DNA from: Streptococcaceae bacterium AF77-01CM03A
GTDB lineage: Bacteria > Bacillota > Bacilli > Lactobacillales > Streptococcaceae
Assembly (NCBI GenBank): GCA_027665725.1
Contig: JAQDDS010000002.1
Location: forward strand, 1-64,000
Reading direction: 5' to 3'
DNA: 64,000 bases
The translations under genes were made by a program, and so were the position numbers. This document shows, one piece after another, positions 52,621 to 62,700 of the stretch (the stretch's first letter is position 1; every line of letters starts with the position of its first letter). The notes beneath the pieces are model-generated. The model saw only the letters and a list, made by a program, of their open reading frames with translations, had not been told where the DNA came from and searched no databases.

Positions 52621-54621
52621 ATGAAAAAAAGTCGGATTCTTGCAGTAGCAGGAGTATCCTTGCTTGCAGTAGGAGTACTTGCTGCATGTTCAAATACAAA
52701 TTCAAATGCAGGCTCAAGCAATACAAAATTAGCATCAGACTATAAATACGTTTATTCAGTTGATCCTGAAACATTGGATTACGTTGTTAACAACGTTGAT
52801 TCTACTTCTTTTGTAACGACAAATGCGGTAGATGGTTTGCTTGCTAACGATAAATATGGCAACCTTGTACCATCGATTGCTGAATCATGGACAGTTTCAC
52901 AAGACGGTTTGACTTACACTTATAAAATCCGTAAGGATGCTAAGTGGGTTACTGCTGAAGGAGAAGAATACGCTCCAGTTAAAGCCCAGGACTTTGTGAC
53001 AGGGTTGAAACATGCGGTAGAAGGAAAATCAAAAGGTTTGTCTGTTATCAGTTCTTCAATTAAAGGGCTCAACGCTTACATTAAAGGTGAAACAAACGAC
53101 TTTTCAACTGTTGGTGTAAAAGCTGTTGACGATAACACACTTGAATATACATTGAACCAGCCAGAAACTTTCTGGAATGACAAAACAACAAACGGCGTGA
53201 TGATGCCAATCAACGAAGATTTCCTTAAATCAAAAGGGGAAGGCTTTGGTGCCCCTACAGATCCATCTTCTATTTTGTACAATGGACCGTTTGTTTTGAA
53301 ATCAATCACAGCTAAGTCTTCGATTGAAATGGCTAAGAACGATGCTTACTGGGATAAAGAAGCTGTTAAAATTCAAAACATTAAATTTACATACTGGGAT
53401 GGGAAAGACCAAGATGTCGTTGCTAAAGGATTCTCAGATGGGCAATACAGCAAAGCTCGTATCTATCCTACTAGCTCAACATACGAAAAATATGCATCTG
53501 AGTTCAAAGATAACATCTACTTTAGCGAACCAGGGTCAGCTATCGCTACTGTTAGTGTGAACTATGGTCGTTCAACATATAACCACACTTCAAAAACAAC
53601 AGATAGCCAAAAAGAATCTACTAGAAAAGCTTTGCTAAACAAGGAATTCCGTCAAGCTCTTAACTTTGCGGTAGACCGTAATTCTTACTCAGCTCAGACA
53701 AATGGTACAGAGGGAGCTGCGGTTGGAATCCGTAATACTTTCTCGCCATATGATCTTCAAGTTGGGGACAAACAATTTGGTAAACTTGTAGAAGAAAGTC
53801 TTGCGAAGACAAACTCAAGCACATGGTCAAACGTATCGCTTGCTGATTCACAAAACGGTCTCTACAACGAAGAAAAAGCTAAGGCTGCCTTTGCTAAAGC
53901 AAAAGAAAGCTTGAAAGCAGAAGGAGTAGAATTCCCAATCCATTTGGATGCTCTAACAATCCAAGAATCTACAGCTGTTGTAAACCGTGTTCAATCGCTT
54001 AAACAGTCTATTGAAAACGTACTTGGATCTGACAATGTTGTCATTGATCTTCAACAAATGACCCAAGCAGAAGCATTACCACTTTCATTTAGTGCTCTAA
54101 CAGCCAAAGAACAAGACTGGGATATTCATACCTTGACTGGATGGAATCCAGATTATCAGGATCCATCAACATTCTTAGACCAGTTCACGATTAAAGGTGG
54201 TAATACTCGTTTGATTATGGGTATCGATAAAGATACTGATGCATCAGTTATCCAAAAACTTGGTTTGTCTGACTATGAAAAATTACTTGATGAAGCAAAC
54301 AAAGAAAATCAAGACGTTCAAAAACGTTATGAAAAATATGCCCTTGCACAAGCTTGGTTAACAGACAACGGTTTGACAATTCCTGTAATGGCAGGTCCAA
54401 AAGAAACCGCTGTATCATTTGTATCTAAAGTTATTCCATTTACTTCTTCTTACTCAGTTGCGGGTCTTAAAGGAGAAACCTCAGGTTACTTGAAGTACAC
54501 TGAAGTTGGTGAAAAACCTATTACAAAAGAAGAATACAAAAAAGCTCGTGAAAAATGGCTCAAAGAAAAAGCTGAATCAAACGAAAAAGCTCAAAAAGAA
54601 TTAGCGAGCCACGTGAAATAA
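52621..54621 (+). CDS. amiA: oligopeptide ABC transporter binding lipoprotein AmiA
   Basis: Substrate-binding lipoprotein of the Ami oligopeptide importer, 666 aa, family SBP type 5. Signal peptide with lipobox LAAC (Cys23). The mature protein has DPETLDY near the N-terminus and WNPDYQDPSTF in the second lobe, typical of OppA proteins. Ami imports peptides for nutrition and signalling (established in pneumococci). AGGAG precedes the ATG. A hairpin between amiA and amiC probably lets amiA be made in excess over the membrane parts. Confidence 0.95.
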   Translation: MKKSRILAVAGVSLLAVGVLAACSNTNSNAGSSNTKLASDYKYVYSVDPETLDYVVNNVDSTSFVTTNAVDGLLANDKYGNLVPSIAESWTVSQDGLTYTYKIRKDAKWVTAEGEEYAPVKAQDFVTGLKHAVEGKSKGLSVISSSIKGLNAYIKGETNDFSTVGVKAVDDNTLEYTLNQPETFWNDKTTNGVMMPINEDFLKSKGEGFGAPTDPSSILYNGPFVLKSITAKSSIEMAKNDAYWDKEAVKIQNIKFTYWDGKDQDVVAKGFSDGQYSKARIYPTSSTYEKYASEFKDNIYFSEPGSAIATVSVNYGRSTYNHTSKTTDSQKESTRKALLNKEFRQALNFAVDRNSYSAQTNGTEGAAVGIRNTFSPYDLQVGDKQFGKLVEESLAKTNSSTWSNVSLADSQNGLYNEEKAKAAFAKAKESLKAEGVEFPIHLDALTIQESTAVVNRVQSLKQSIENVLGSDNVVIDLQQMTQAEALPLSFSALTAKEQDWDIHTLTGWNPDYQDPSTFLDQFTIKGGNTRLIMGIDKDTDASVIQKLGLSDYEKLLDEANKENQDVQKRYEKYALAQAWLTDNGLTIPVMAGPKETAVSFVSKVIPFTSSYSVAGLKGETSGYLKYTEVGEKPITKEEYKKAREKWLKEKAESNEKAQKELASHVK

Positions 54622-54633
54622 ATAATGCTCATC

Positions 54634-54667
54634 AGAACTTTCTCTCCAAAAGGAGAAGGTTCTTTTG
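54634..54667 (+). terminator. partial terminator between amiA and amiC
   Basis: Stem of about 11 pairs (arms agaactttctc and gagaaggttct, with a bulge) followed by TTTT. No promoter lies between it and amiC, so it should only reduce downstream expression. Confidence 0.6.
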
Positions 54668-54686
54668 GGATTTTAAAGGAAATAAT

Positions 54687-56183
54687 ATGAAAAAATATGT
54701 TTTTATGCGTATCTTGCGGTCGTTAGTTTCTATCTTTTTAGTAACGACCTTGATTTACACAATCATCTATACGATGGTTCCACGGAAGTTGATCTTCAAA
54801 CAAGATACTAACTACAATAAAATTGCAACAACAGCTGATAAACGTGATAACTATGAAAATACCGTTTTTGAGCGTATGGGTTATATCGAATATTACGATA
54901 CGAAAGAGTTGCAGGAAAAAGCTAGTAGCATTGACCCTTCTGTAACCGTTGATGCAAACGATACAAATAAAGCTATCTACGAAAAATATATCCAACAACT
55001 TGGTAACGGTTGGACTTTGGGTGAATTCACAGAGAGCGGACAATTCTATGCTACTCGTGAAATCCCTATTTTCGAGCGTGTGTTCAAGTTCTATGCAAAC
55101 TTGCTTGAAATTGACCATACAAACAAGATTCAAGACCCGGAAAATCCTAATTTAGAGCGTTATTTGCGTTTTGAAAACGATCCAGCTATTGGATGGTCTC
55201 TAGTAGGTTCAGGGACTAAACATAAATACCTCTTGTACTTCAACAGTCAATTCCCATTTGTTCACCAAAACTTTGTCAACTTGAACTTAGGAGATTCTTA
55301 CCCAACTTATGCCAATACTCCTGTTCTTCAAGTTATCACACAAGGTCAAGGACAAACGAAGACTTCAGAAGTTCAATTCCCAACAGGTAAGAAAACATCA
55401 TCAGTCAATATTTACTCAAGAACCTACAAATCTCCAAGTCAGGCAGATGCACGTGAAGTAGCAAACTATGGTAAGGATGATCCTTATACAGCTACTGAAA
55501 GTAATTATCAATATCCTTCAATGATTGCAAGTTCTGCTATCACAGGTTTAATTGGTCTTGCGATTTCATATGCGATTGCGATTCCGCTTGGTTCTGCAAT
55601 GGCTCGATTCAAGAATACTTGGATTGATAGTTTCTCAACAGGAACCTTGACTTTCTTGCTTGCTCTTCCAACCATTGCCTTGGTTTATATCATTCGTTTG
55701 ATTGGTTCATCTATCGGATTCCCTGATTCATTCCCAATTTTGGGTGCTGGAGATTGGCGTTCTTATGTCCTTCCTGCAGTGATTTTGGGCTTGTTGGGTG
55801 CACCTGGTATGGCAATTTGGATTCGTCGTTACATGATTGACTTACAATCTCAAGACTTTGTACGTTTTGCACGTGCAAAAGGTCTATCTGAGAAAGAAAT
55901 TTCAAATAAACACATCTTTAAGAACGCTATGGTACCGCTCGTTTCAGGTATTCCAGGTTCTATTATTGGTGTTATCGGTGGAGCAACTCTTACAGAAACA
56001 GTCTTCGCTTTCCCTGGTATGGGTAAAATGCTGATTGACTCTGTAAAAGCATCAAACAACAATATGGTTGTTGGTCTTGTCTTTATTTTCACATGTGTAT
56101 CTATCTTCTCACTATTTGTTGGTGATATTTGGATGACCATGATTGACCCACGTATTAAATTGACAGAGAAAGGAGGCAAATAA
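54687..56183 (+). CDS. amiC: oligopeptide ABC permease AmiC
   Basis: First membrane subunit of the Ami importer, 498 aa. One N-terminal span is followed by a large extracytoplasmic region (about residues 40-270), then the permease core with five spans and the EAA-type coupling loop ([12 protein letters not shown]). The long insertion is a feature of the streptococcal Ami/Opp permease. Overlaps amiD by one base (TAATG). Confidence 0.95.
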   Translation: MKKYVFMRILRSLVSIFLVTTLIYTIIYTMVPRKLIFKQDTNYNKIATTADKRDNYENTVFERMGYIEYYDTKELQEKASSIDPSVTVDANDTNKAIYEKYIQQLGNGWTLGEFTESGQFYATREIPIFERVFKFYANLLEIDHTNKIQDPENPNLERYLRFENDPAIGWSLVGSGTKHKYLLYFNSQFPFVHQNFVNLNLGDSYPTYANTPVLQVITQGQGQTKTSEVQFPTGKKTSSVNIYSRTYKSPSQADAREVANYGKDDPYTATESNYQYPSMIASSAITGLIGLAISYAIAIPLGSAMARFKNTWIDSFSTGTLTFLLALPTIALVYIIRLIGSSIGFPDSFPILGAGDWRSYVLPAVILGLLGAPGMAIWIRRYMIDLQSQDFVRFARAKGLSEKEISNKHIFKNAMVPLVSGIPGSIIGVIGGATLTETVFAFPGMGKMLIDSVKASNNNMVVGLVFIFTCVSIFSLFVGDIWMTMIDPRIKLTEKGGK

Positions 56184-57109
56184 TGTCTACAATTAGTAAT
56201 GATAAATTTCAATTTGTAAAACGTGATGATTATGCCTCTGAAGCAATTGATACTCCTGCCTATTCATACTGGGGTTCTGTCTTTAGACAGTTTTTGAAGA
56301 AAAAATCAACAGTCATCATGCTCGGTATCTTGATTGCTATCGTTTTGATGAGTTTCATCTACCCAATGTTCTCAGATTTTGACTTTAACGATGTTAGTAA
56401 GGTAAATGATTTTAGTGCTCGCTATATCAAACCGAATGCTGAACATTGGTTCGGTACAGATAGTAACGGGAAATCTCTCTTTGATGGTGTCTGGTTTGGA
56501 GCTCGTAACTCTATCTTGATTTCTGTAATTGCGACCTTTATCAACCTTGTTATCGGTGTAATTGTAGGTGGAATCTGGGGTATTTCAAAATCAGTAGACC
56601 GCATCATGATGGAAGTATACAACGTTATCAATAACATTCCGTCTCTTTTGATTGTCATTGTTTTGACTTACTCTATCGGTGCAGGTTTCTGGAATTTGAT
56701 TTTTGCCATGAGTGTAACTACTTGGATTGGTATTGCTTATTCAATCCGTATTCAAATCATGCGTTACCGTGATTTGGAGTATAACCTTGCTTCTCGTACG
56801 CTTGGAACACCAACATTTAAGATTGTAGTGAAAAACATTATGCCTCAGTTGGTATCTGTTATCGTAACGACTTTGACACAAATGCTTCCGGCATTTATCT
56901 CATACGAAGCTTTCCTATCATTCTTTGGTCTTGGGTTACCAATTACAGTTCCAAGTTTGGGACGTTTGATTTCAGACTATTCTCAGAACGTAACGACAAA
57001 TGCTTACCTCTTCTGGATTCCATTAACAACTTTGGTCTTGGTATCCTTATCACTTTTCATTGTTGGACAAAACCTAGCCGATGCTAGTGATCCACGTACA
57101 CATAGATAG
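56183..57109 (+). CDS. amiD: oligopeptide ABC permease AmiD
   Basis: Second membrane subunit, 308 aa, with an N-terminal cytoplasmic extension of about 45 residues, a span, an outer loop with [17 protein letters not shown], and the permease core with the EAA-type loop ([19 protein letters not shown]). AAAGGAGG precedes the ATG. Followed 8 bases later by amiE. Confidence 0.95.
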   Translation: MSTISNDKFQFVKRDDYASEAIDTPAYSYWGSVFRQFLKKKSTVIMLGILIAIVLMSFIYPMFSDFDFNDVSKVNDFSARYIKPNAEHWFGTDSNGKSLFDGVWFGARNSILISVIATFINLVIGVIVGGIWGISKSVDRIMMEVYNVINNIPSLLIVIVLTYSIGAGFWNLIFAMSVTTWIGIAYSIRIQIMRYRDLEYNLASRTLGTPTFKIVVKNIMPQLVSVIVTTLTQMLPAFISYEAFLSFFGLGLPITVPSLGRLISDYSQNVTTNAYLFWIPLTTLVLVSLSLFIVGQNLADASDPRTHR

Positions 57110-57117
57110 GAGTAGAA

Positions 57118-58185
57118 ATGACAAATAATAAAAAAGTAATTTTATCTGCTCAAGATATTGTCGTGGAATTTGATGTTCGTGACAAAGTATTGACGGCTAT
57201 TCGAGGAGTCTCTCTTGAGTTGATTGAAGGAGAAGTTCTTGCCTTAGTTGGAGAGTCTGGTTCTGGTAAATCAGTTTTGACCAAAACATTCACGGGAATG
57301 TTAGAAGAAAACGGGCGTATCGCTCAGGGGAGCATCGATTACCGTGGACAAGACCTAACAGCACTTTCGTCTCACAAAGATTGGGAGCAAATTCGTGGTG
57401 CTAAGATTGCAACTATCTTCCAAGATCCTATGACTAGTTTGGACCCAATCAAAACAATCGGAAGCCAAATTACTGAGGTTATCATTAAACACCAAGGTAA
57501 AACAGCAAAAGAAGCAAAAGAAATGGCTATCGACTACATGAATAAGGTTGGTATTCCTGATGCTGAAAAGCGTTTTGAGGAGTATCCATTCCAATATTCT
57601 GGGGGAATGCGTCAACGTATCGTTATCGCTATTGCTCTTGCCTGTCGTCCAGATGTGCTTATCTGTGATGAGCCAACAACTGCCCTTGATGTGACGATTC
57701 AAGCTCAGATTATTGACTTGTTGAAGTCCCTCCAAAATGAATATCACTTTACAACAATCTTTATCACACACGACCTTGGTGTGGTAGCAAGTATTGCTGA
57801 CAAAGTTGCGGTTATGTATGCTGGTGAAATCGTAGAGTATGGTACAGTTGAAGAAATCTTCTACGATCCACGTCACCCATACACATGGAGCCTCTTATCA
57901 AGTTTGCCACAGTTGGCTGACGATAAAGGAGAATTGTATTCAATTCCGGGAACACCTCCATCACTTTATACAGAATTGAAGGGAGATGCTTTTGCTCTTC
58001 GTTCAGATTACGCAATGAAAATTGATTTCGAAGAAAAAGCACCTAAATTTGCTGTTTCAGATACTCATTGGGCTAAAACATGGTTACTTCATGAGCAAGC
58101 ACCAAAAGTTGCAAAACCAGCAGTAATTGCAAATTTACATGACAAGATTCGTGAGAGAATGGGTCTTGTTCATCTGGAAAACTAG
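57118..58185 (+). CDS. amiE: oligopeptide ABC transporter ATPase AmiE
   Basis: First ATPase of the importer, 355 aa. Walker A GESGSGKS near 43-50, signature YSGGMRQR and Walker [13 protein letters not shown]-terminal oligopeptide-transporter domain with the [14 protein letters not shown] phrase. AGGAG precedes the ATG. Works as a heterodimer with AmiF. Confidence 0.95.
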   Translation: MTNNKKVILSAQDIVVEFDVRDKVLTAIRGVSLELIEGEVLALVGESGSGKSVLTKTFTGMLEENGRIAQGSIDYRGQDLTALSSHKDWEQIRGAKIATIFQDPMTSLDPIKTIGSQITEVIIKHQGKTAKEAKEMAIDYMNKVGIPDAEKRFEEYPFQYSGGMRQRIVIAIALACRPDVLICDEPTTALDVTIQAQIIDLLKSLQNEYHFTTIFITHDLGVVASIADKVAVMYAGEIVEYGTVEEIFYDPRHPYTWSLLSSLPQLADDKGELYSIPGTPPSLYTELKGDAFALRSDYAMKIDFEEKAPKFAVSDTHWAKTWLLHEQAPKVAKPAVIANLHDKIRERMGLVHLEN

Positions 58186-58195
58186 GAGGAAGGAA

Positions 58196-59122
58196 ATGTC
58201 TGAAAAATTAGTAGAAATTAAAGACTTAGAGATTTCCTTCGGTGAAGGAAGTAAAAAGTTTGTAGCTGTTAAGAATGCCAATTTCTTTATCAACAAAGGT
58301 GAAACATTCTCACTTGTTGGAGAATCTGGTAGTGGTAAAACAACAATTGGTCGTGCAATTATCGGTTTGAATAATACCAGCAAAGGTGATATCATCTTTG
58401 ATGGTCAAAAAATTAATGGGAAAAAATCACGTACTCAAGCGTCAGAATTAGTCCGCCGAATCCAAATGATTTTCCAAGACCCTGCTGCTAGTTTGAATGA
58501 ACGTGCAACAGTTGACTATATCATTTCTGAAGGTCTTTATAACTATCATCTATTTAAGGATGAGGAAGAAAGACAAGAAAAAGTTAAAAAGATTATCAGT
58601 GAAGTTGGACTCTTATCTGAGCATTTGACACGTTACCCACATGAGTTTTCAGGTGGACAACGTCAACGTATCGGGATTGCCCGTGCCTTGGTTATGGAAC
58701 CTGATTTCGTTATCGCGGATGAGCCAATTTCAGCCTTGGACGTTTCTGTTCGTGCCCAAGTTTTGAACTTGCTCAAGAAATTCCAAAAAGAATTGGGCTT
58801 GACATATCTCTTTATCGCCCACGATTTGTCAGTAGTTCGTTTTATCTCTGATCGTATCGCGGTAATTTATAAGGGTGTCATTGTTGAAGTGGCTGAAACT
58901 GAAGAATTGTTTAACAATCCAGTTCATCCATACACACAAGCACTTTTATCAGCTGTGCCGATTCCAGATCCAATCTTGGAACGTAAGAAAATTTTGAAAG
59001 TCTATGACCCTAGTCAACATGACTACGAAACTGATAAACCATCTATGGTTGAAATTCGTCCAGGACATTATGTTTGGGCTAACCAAGCAGAATTGGAACG
59101 CTATAAAAAAGATATGAACTAA
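58196..59122 (+). CDS. amiF: oligopeptide ABC transporter ATPase AmiF
   Basis: Second ATPase, 308 aa. Walker [10 protein letters not shown], signature FSGGQRQR, Walker [12 protein letters not shown], and C-terminal [15 protein letters not shown] 58196 ([12 protein letters not shown]) has AGGAGGAA upstream; the in-frame start at 58127 lies inside amiE. Last gene of the operon; a long terminator follows. Confidence 0.95.
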   Translation: MSEKLVEIKDLEISFGEGSKKFVAVKNANFFINKGETFSLVGESGSGKTTIGRAIIGLNNTSKGDIIFDGQKINGKKSRTQASELVRRIQMIFQDPAASLNERATVDYIISEGLYNYHLFKDEEERQEKVKKIISEVGLLSEHLTRYPHEFSGGQRQRIGIARALVMEPDFVIADEPISALDVSVRAQVLNLLKKFQKELGLTYLFIAHDLSVVRFISDRIAVIYKGVIVEVAETEELFNNPVHPYTQALLSAVPIPDPILERKKILKVYDPSQHDYETDKPSMVEIRPGHYVWANQAELERYKKDMN

Positions 59123-59124
59123 TC

Positions 59125-59177
59125 AAAAGTTTTATAATCTTCCTAGTATTATTCTAGAAAGGTTATGAAACTTTTTT
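59125..59177 (+). terminator. ami operon terminator
   Basis: Long imperfect hairpin: outer arms aaaagttt/aaactttt, inner arms ending ctag/ctag around a tattatt loop; followed by T's. Confidence 0.8.
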
Positions 59178-59194
59178 ATTTTGCAGATAAAAAC

Positions 59195-59222
59195 TTGATA
59201 ATCTACTTAAATTTGATATACT
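59195..59222 (+). promoter_or_regulatory. promoter of the small-protein pair
   Basis: TTGATA (59195-59200), 16-base spacer, TATACT (59217-59222), 53 bases before the ATG at 59276. Confidence 0.6.
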
Positions 59223-59275
59223 GAATACAACAAAAACTAATCTGTTAGAAACGATATGAACTACGGGAGAATCAC

Positions 59276-59476
59276 ATGGACAACCAACCAAATTTTTTTA
59301 CCAACATGGCTAGAGTAATTGGAACATGCCTTTGGGTAAAAGGGATGGAAGTATTGACTGAAAAGAAGGAATCTGAGCCAAAAGCCCTAGAGTTTGCTAA
59401 ATTTCTTACGGCCTATAAAATGTTATCTTCTCTACCTTGGATTGTGGGACTTCCTAGAAAGGAAGATAAAAAATGA
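59276..59476 (+). CDS. small protein of unknown function (66 aa)
   Basis: Not recognised. It reads MDNQPNFFTNMARVIGTCLW at the start and ends GLPRKEDKK, with two weakly hydrophobic helices separated by a Lys/Glu-rich segment (TEKKESEPKA). GGGAGA precedes the ATG. Its stop shares ATGA with the next gene, a second very small protein, so the two are translationally coupled. It has its own promoter after the ami terminator. In the pneumococcal order I remember, trehalose genes come here instead. Confidence 0.65.
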   Translation: MDNQPNFFTNMARVIGTCLWVKGMEVLTEKKESEPKALEFAKFLTAYKMLSSLPWIVGLPRKEDKK

Positions 59477-59637
59477 AGCTTATTTGGGATATTTTGTTTT
59501 ATATCCTGGTGAAACCACTAATCGCCATTGTAGAATTCATTTGGTATCACATTTGTTTAATTTTTTATGAATTCCTTATGAATTTGTTATATTCGATTTT
59601 TAACTGGATTTATAACTGGCTTTTTAGTTTATTTTAA
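59473..59637 (+). CDS. 54-residue Trp/Phe-rich membrane peptide
   Basis: A tiny gene: ATG 59473, stop TAA 59635-59637. The product begins MKLIWDILFYILVKPL and ends FNWIYNWLFSLF. It is almost entirely hydrophobic, with five Trp, many Phe/Tyr/Ile/Leu and only two Lys and a few acidic residues, so it should be membrane-inserted. Start supported by the ATGA overlap with the upstream gene and by the GGAAGA inside it; a strong terminator follows 18 bases after the stop. Function unknown; a membrane-active or toxin-like peptide, or a small transporter-accessory subunit, are possibilities. Confidence 0.65.
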   Translation: MKLIWDILFYILVKPLIAIVEFIWYHICLIFYEFLMNLLYSIFNWIYNWLFSLF

Positions 59638-59655
59638 AAGACTCTGAAAGAAATC

Positions 59656-59685
59656 AAAAGGATGAGTAAATTACTCATCCTTTTT
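59656..59685. terminator. bidirectional terminator between the small-protein pair and the fucosidase gene
   Basis: Stem aaaaggatgagtaa/ttactcatcctttt with a 1-base spacer region, A-run on one side and T-run on the other; serves both converging units. A second small hairpin (aaatct/agattt, 59696-59711) lies right after the fucosidase stop on the minus strand. Confidence 0.8.
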
Positions 59686-59718
59686 CTATTTATCTAAATC
59701 TTTATAGATTTATTGGGA

Positions 59719-62700
59719 TCACTCTTTTTTACCTTTTAGCAATAAGGCAGCAGTTAAGGCTAGACTGAGACTTGCCATGAAGAGGAGTGGGCTAGACTCT
59801 TCTCCAGTGGCAGGAAGCTGTTTGTCATTTGTAGAATTTTCACCAATGAGCTGGTTTTTATTTGCTAATGGACTAGCTTCTTCGATTTGACTTGAGCTTG
59901 GTTGTTTGACTTCTGTTTCAGTCTTGTAGACGATAGCATAGGTAGTCAAATCAATGGTGAGAAACTCAAGCATACCATCACGAATGGTGAAATCTTGTGA
60001 TTTCAAGTCTTTTTCTGAACTGAAACGATAGAATTCCTGGACTGTACCAGAAATTGGTAATCGAACCAGTACAGCACCTTTTGCTTGTATTGGTTGACCA
60101 TTTTCATCCTTGAGTTGAATGTTGTAGGCACCATATTTCTTGCCCAAGAGTTCTTGCTTGTCTACTTTCTGGATTTCAAGATAACTTGCTTCACCTAGCT
60201 CATTTGCTCCACTGATGACTTGAACTCCGGTAGCCTGGTCTTTTAAGGCTTTGAGTTTAAACTCAGGAAGAGAGATGCTAGGAGCCGCTTGGTCACTCGC
60301 AGTACCGATAGATCCAGTGTATTCAGGGATATCTACGCTAGGCGCAGCCTGGTCGCTCGCAGTACCGATAGGTCCAGTGTATTCAGGAATATCTACAATA
60401 GGCGCTTCTTGTTGCCCTGCAGTACCGATAGACTTAGTGTATTCAGGAATATCTACAATAGGCGCTTCTTGTTCCCCTGCAGTACCGATAGGATCAGTGT
60501 ATTCCGGAATATCTACGATAGGCGCTTCTTGTTCCCCTGCAGTACCAATAGGCTCAGTGTATTCCGGAATATCTACAGTAGGCGCTTCCTGTTCTCCTGC
60601 AGTTCCAATTGGGTCAGTATATTCAGGAATGGTTACTACTGGAGCAGGCTCATCACCTTTGCTTGTAACAACTTTTTCTTCTACAGGTGCAGTTTCCCCT
60701 TTTGGAAAAACTGTTACAATAGTACTGCTTCGTGTTTCTCCTAGGATAGCATAAGCTTCTATTGGATTGCCAGATTTACGTTCCACAGTTTCAGGAATGT
60801 CGATTTGAACCTTGTTATCCTTTATGCTTAATACAGTTTGCTCGCCAGAAGTGACAAGATGATCTTCATCGACTTTTCTTAGGAGTAGGGGATCTGTAAC
60901 ACCAGGGAATGTCACAGCAACAGCATCCCAGTTACCAGTTGGTAAAGTTAGTGTTACTTTCTTATCTTCTACTTTTATAGGTTCGAGGCTTGGTGTATCT
61001 AATGATACTGATAGAGCTTTTAGAATGTCGAATGAATCAAGAGAGATTTTCTTTCGTCCTTCTGGAGAATCTGGGTCCACTTTTAAAGTTAAGACGTGGT
61101 CGCCATCTGCTAGATTCGTGAATTCGCCAATCAAAGCTCCTTTTTCGGTAGCTCCGGCAGTGTAGAAGTCAAGGCTAGGCATTTCTTTTCCATCGAGTGT
61201 TACAAGTGCCTTGCCAAGAGCTGAAGTTTTCAGACCATAAATACGAATACCTGTGCCAGAGAATGGGATTCTTGCAGTTGCTTCAGGAGCAAGACTATCG
61301 TCTGCGTTGATATCTGCATATTTCTCTGTAGAAGCATAGAGTTCCGCATCAGTCCAGTCTTTAAATGCTGAGCCGTATTGGATACGAGAATCACGATCAT
61401 CTATTTTCTCAACTGTTTCTCCTTGTCCTGGGAAGACCTTGAAGTAATCTAAGGAAATTTTTGAGCGTTCACTTCCACGTCCCTTATGTTCACGCTTAAC
61501 AGTGATAGTCATAAGGTGAGGGCCTGAAGATAGATTTGTATAACGACCGATTAGGGCACCCTTTTCAGTAGCTCCAGCCGTATAGAAATCAAGCTCACCA
61601 ACAGATTTGCCATCGATTGTAACCTCAGCAAGTCCTAATTGAGAAGACTTGAGTCCGTAAATTTCAATACCAGGTCCATTGAAAGGAATGGTTGCTGTTG
61701 CATCCTTATCGGAATAATTCCCATTTGAGATATCGGCGTATTTTTCTGTTCCGCCAAAGAGTTCCGAGTCAGACCAGTCTCCAAAGGCAGCACCATACTG
61801 AATGCGAGAGTCACGATCGTCCATGAGCTCACTAAAGGCAGAGATTGAAGCAGTATCTGAAACAGGTGTTGAGCGGTCTCCCAAGACTGCCTGAACAGTG
61901 TATGTATAAGCGTGGCTTGAATCAATAGATCGATCGACGAAGTGAGTTTGGTTGGTTGTAAACTCACGGACGGTAGAGTTTTGACTATTTTCATCCGTGC
62001 TTGCCCGATGGATGACATAATGAGTCGCCCCTTCAACTGCATTAAAGTTGAGTTCAGCAGTTGTTGAATCTTTTCGTTGAGCAGTCAGGCGAGTGACACG
62101 ACCAGGGAAGTTCTCAAAGGTAATGACATCACCCTTTTGAGTTGCAAGTTGAATGCGGTTGTCTTTGATACGGGTAGCTTGTACTTCCTTACCGTTAACC
62201 TTGATAAGGCTAGCTTCGATATTTGGATAGTCTACGACTAAGTCTCCACCAACGTTAGAAAGGAAGGATAGCGTCTCAAGATTTTTCTCTTTCCATTTCA
62301 TGCTGACTTCAAAATTACCACGAGCTACGAGACCTGAGACTTGACCGTCTTTCCAAGCATCTGGAAGGGCTGGTAATGGGGCAATGTAGCCTGTGTGAGA
62401 CTGAAGGAGCATTTCTGCCATACCGCTGGTTGCACCAAAGTTCCCATCAATTTGGAAAGGCGCGTGCGTATCCCAGAGGTTTTCTAGAGTTGAGGATTTA
62501 AGCTGTTCTGCTAATAAACGGTGGGCACGATTTCCATCTAAGAGACGAGCCCAGAGGTTGATTTTATTGGCTTTAGACCAACCAGTTCCACCATCTCCAC
62601 GGTGGTTTAGGGTTGCGCGTGCTGCCTCTAGGTATTCGGGTTGATCCTTGCCAAATAGAGTACCTGGGAAGAGTCCAACCAGATGAGAAACGTGACGGTG

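Noticed and set aside
60251..60754. Two long plus-strand ORFs antisense to the fucosidase gene (60251-60754 and 60289-60744)
   Set aside because: They exist because the 60-bp repeat is a multiple of three, so any frame open in one unit stays open. No ribosome site and no independent codon bias.
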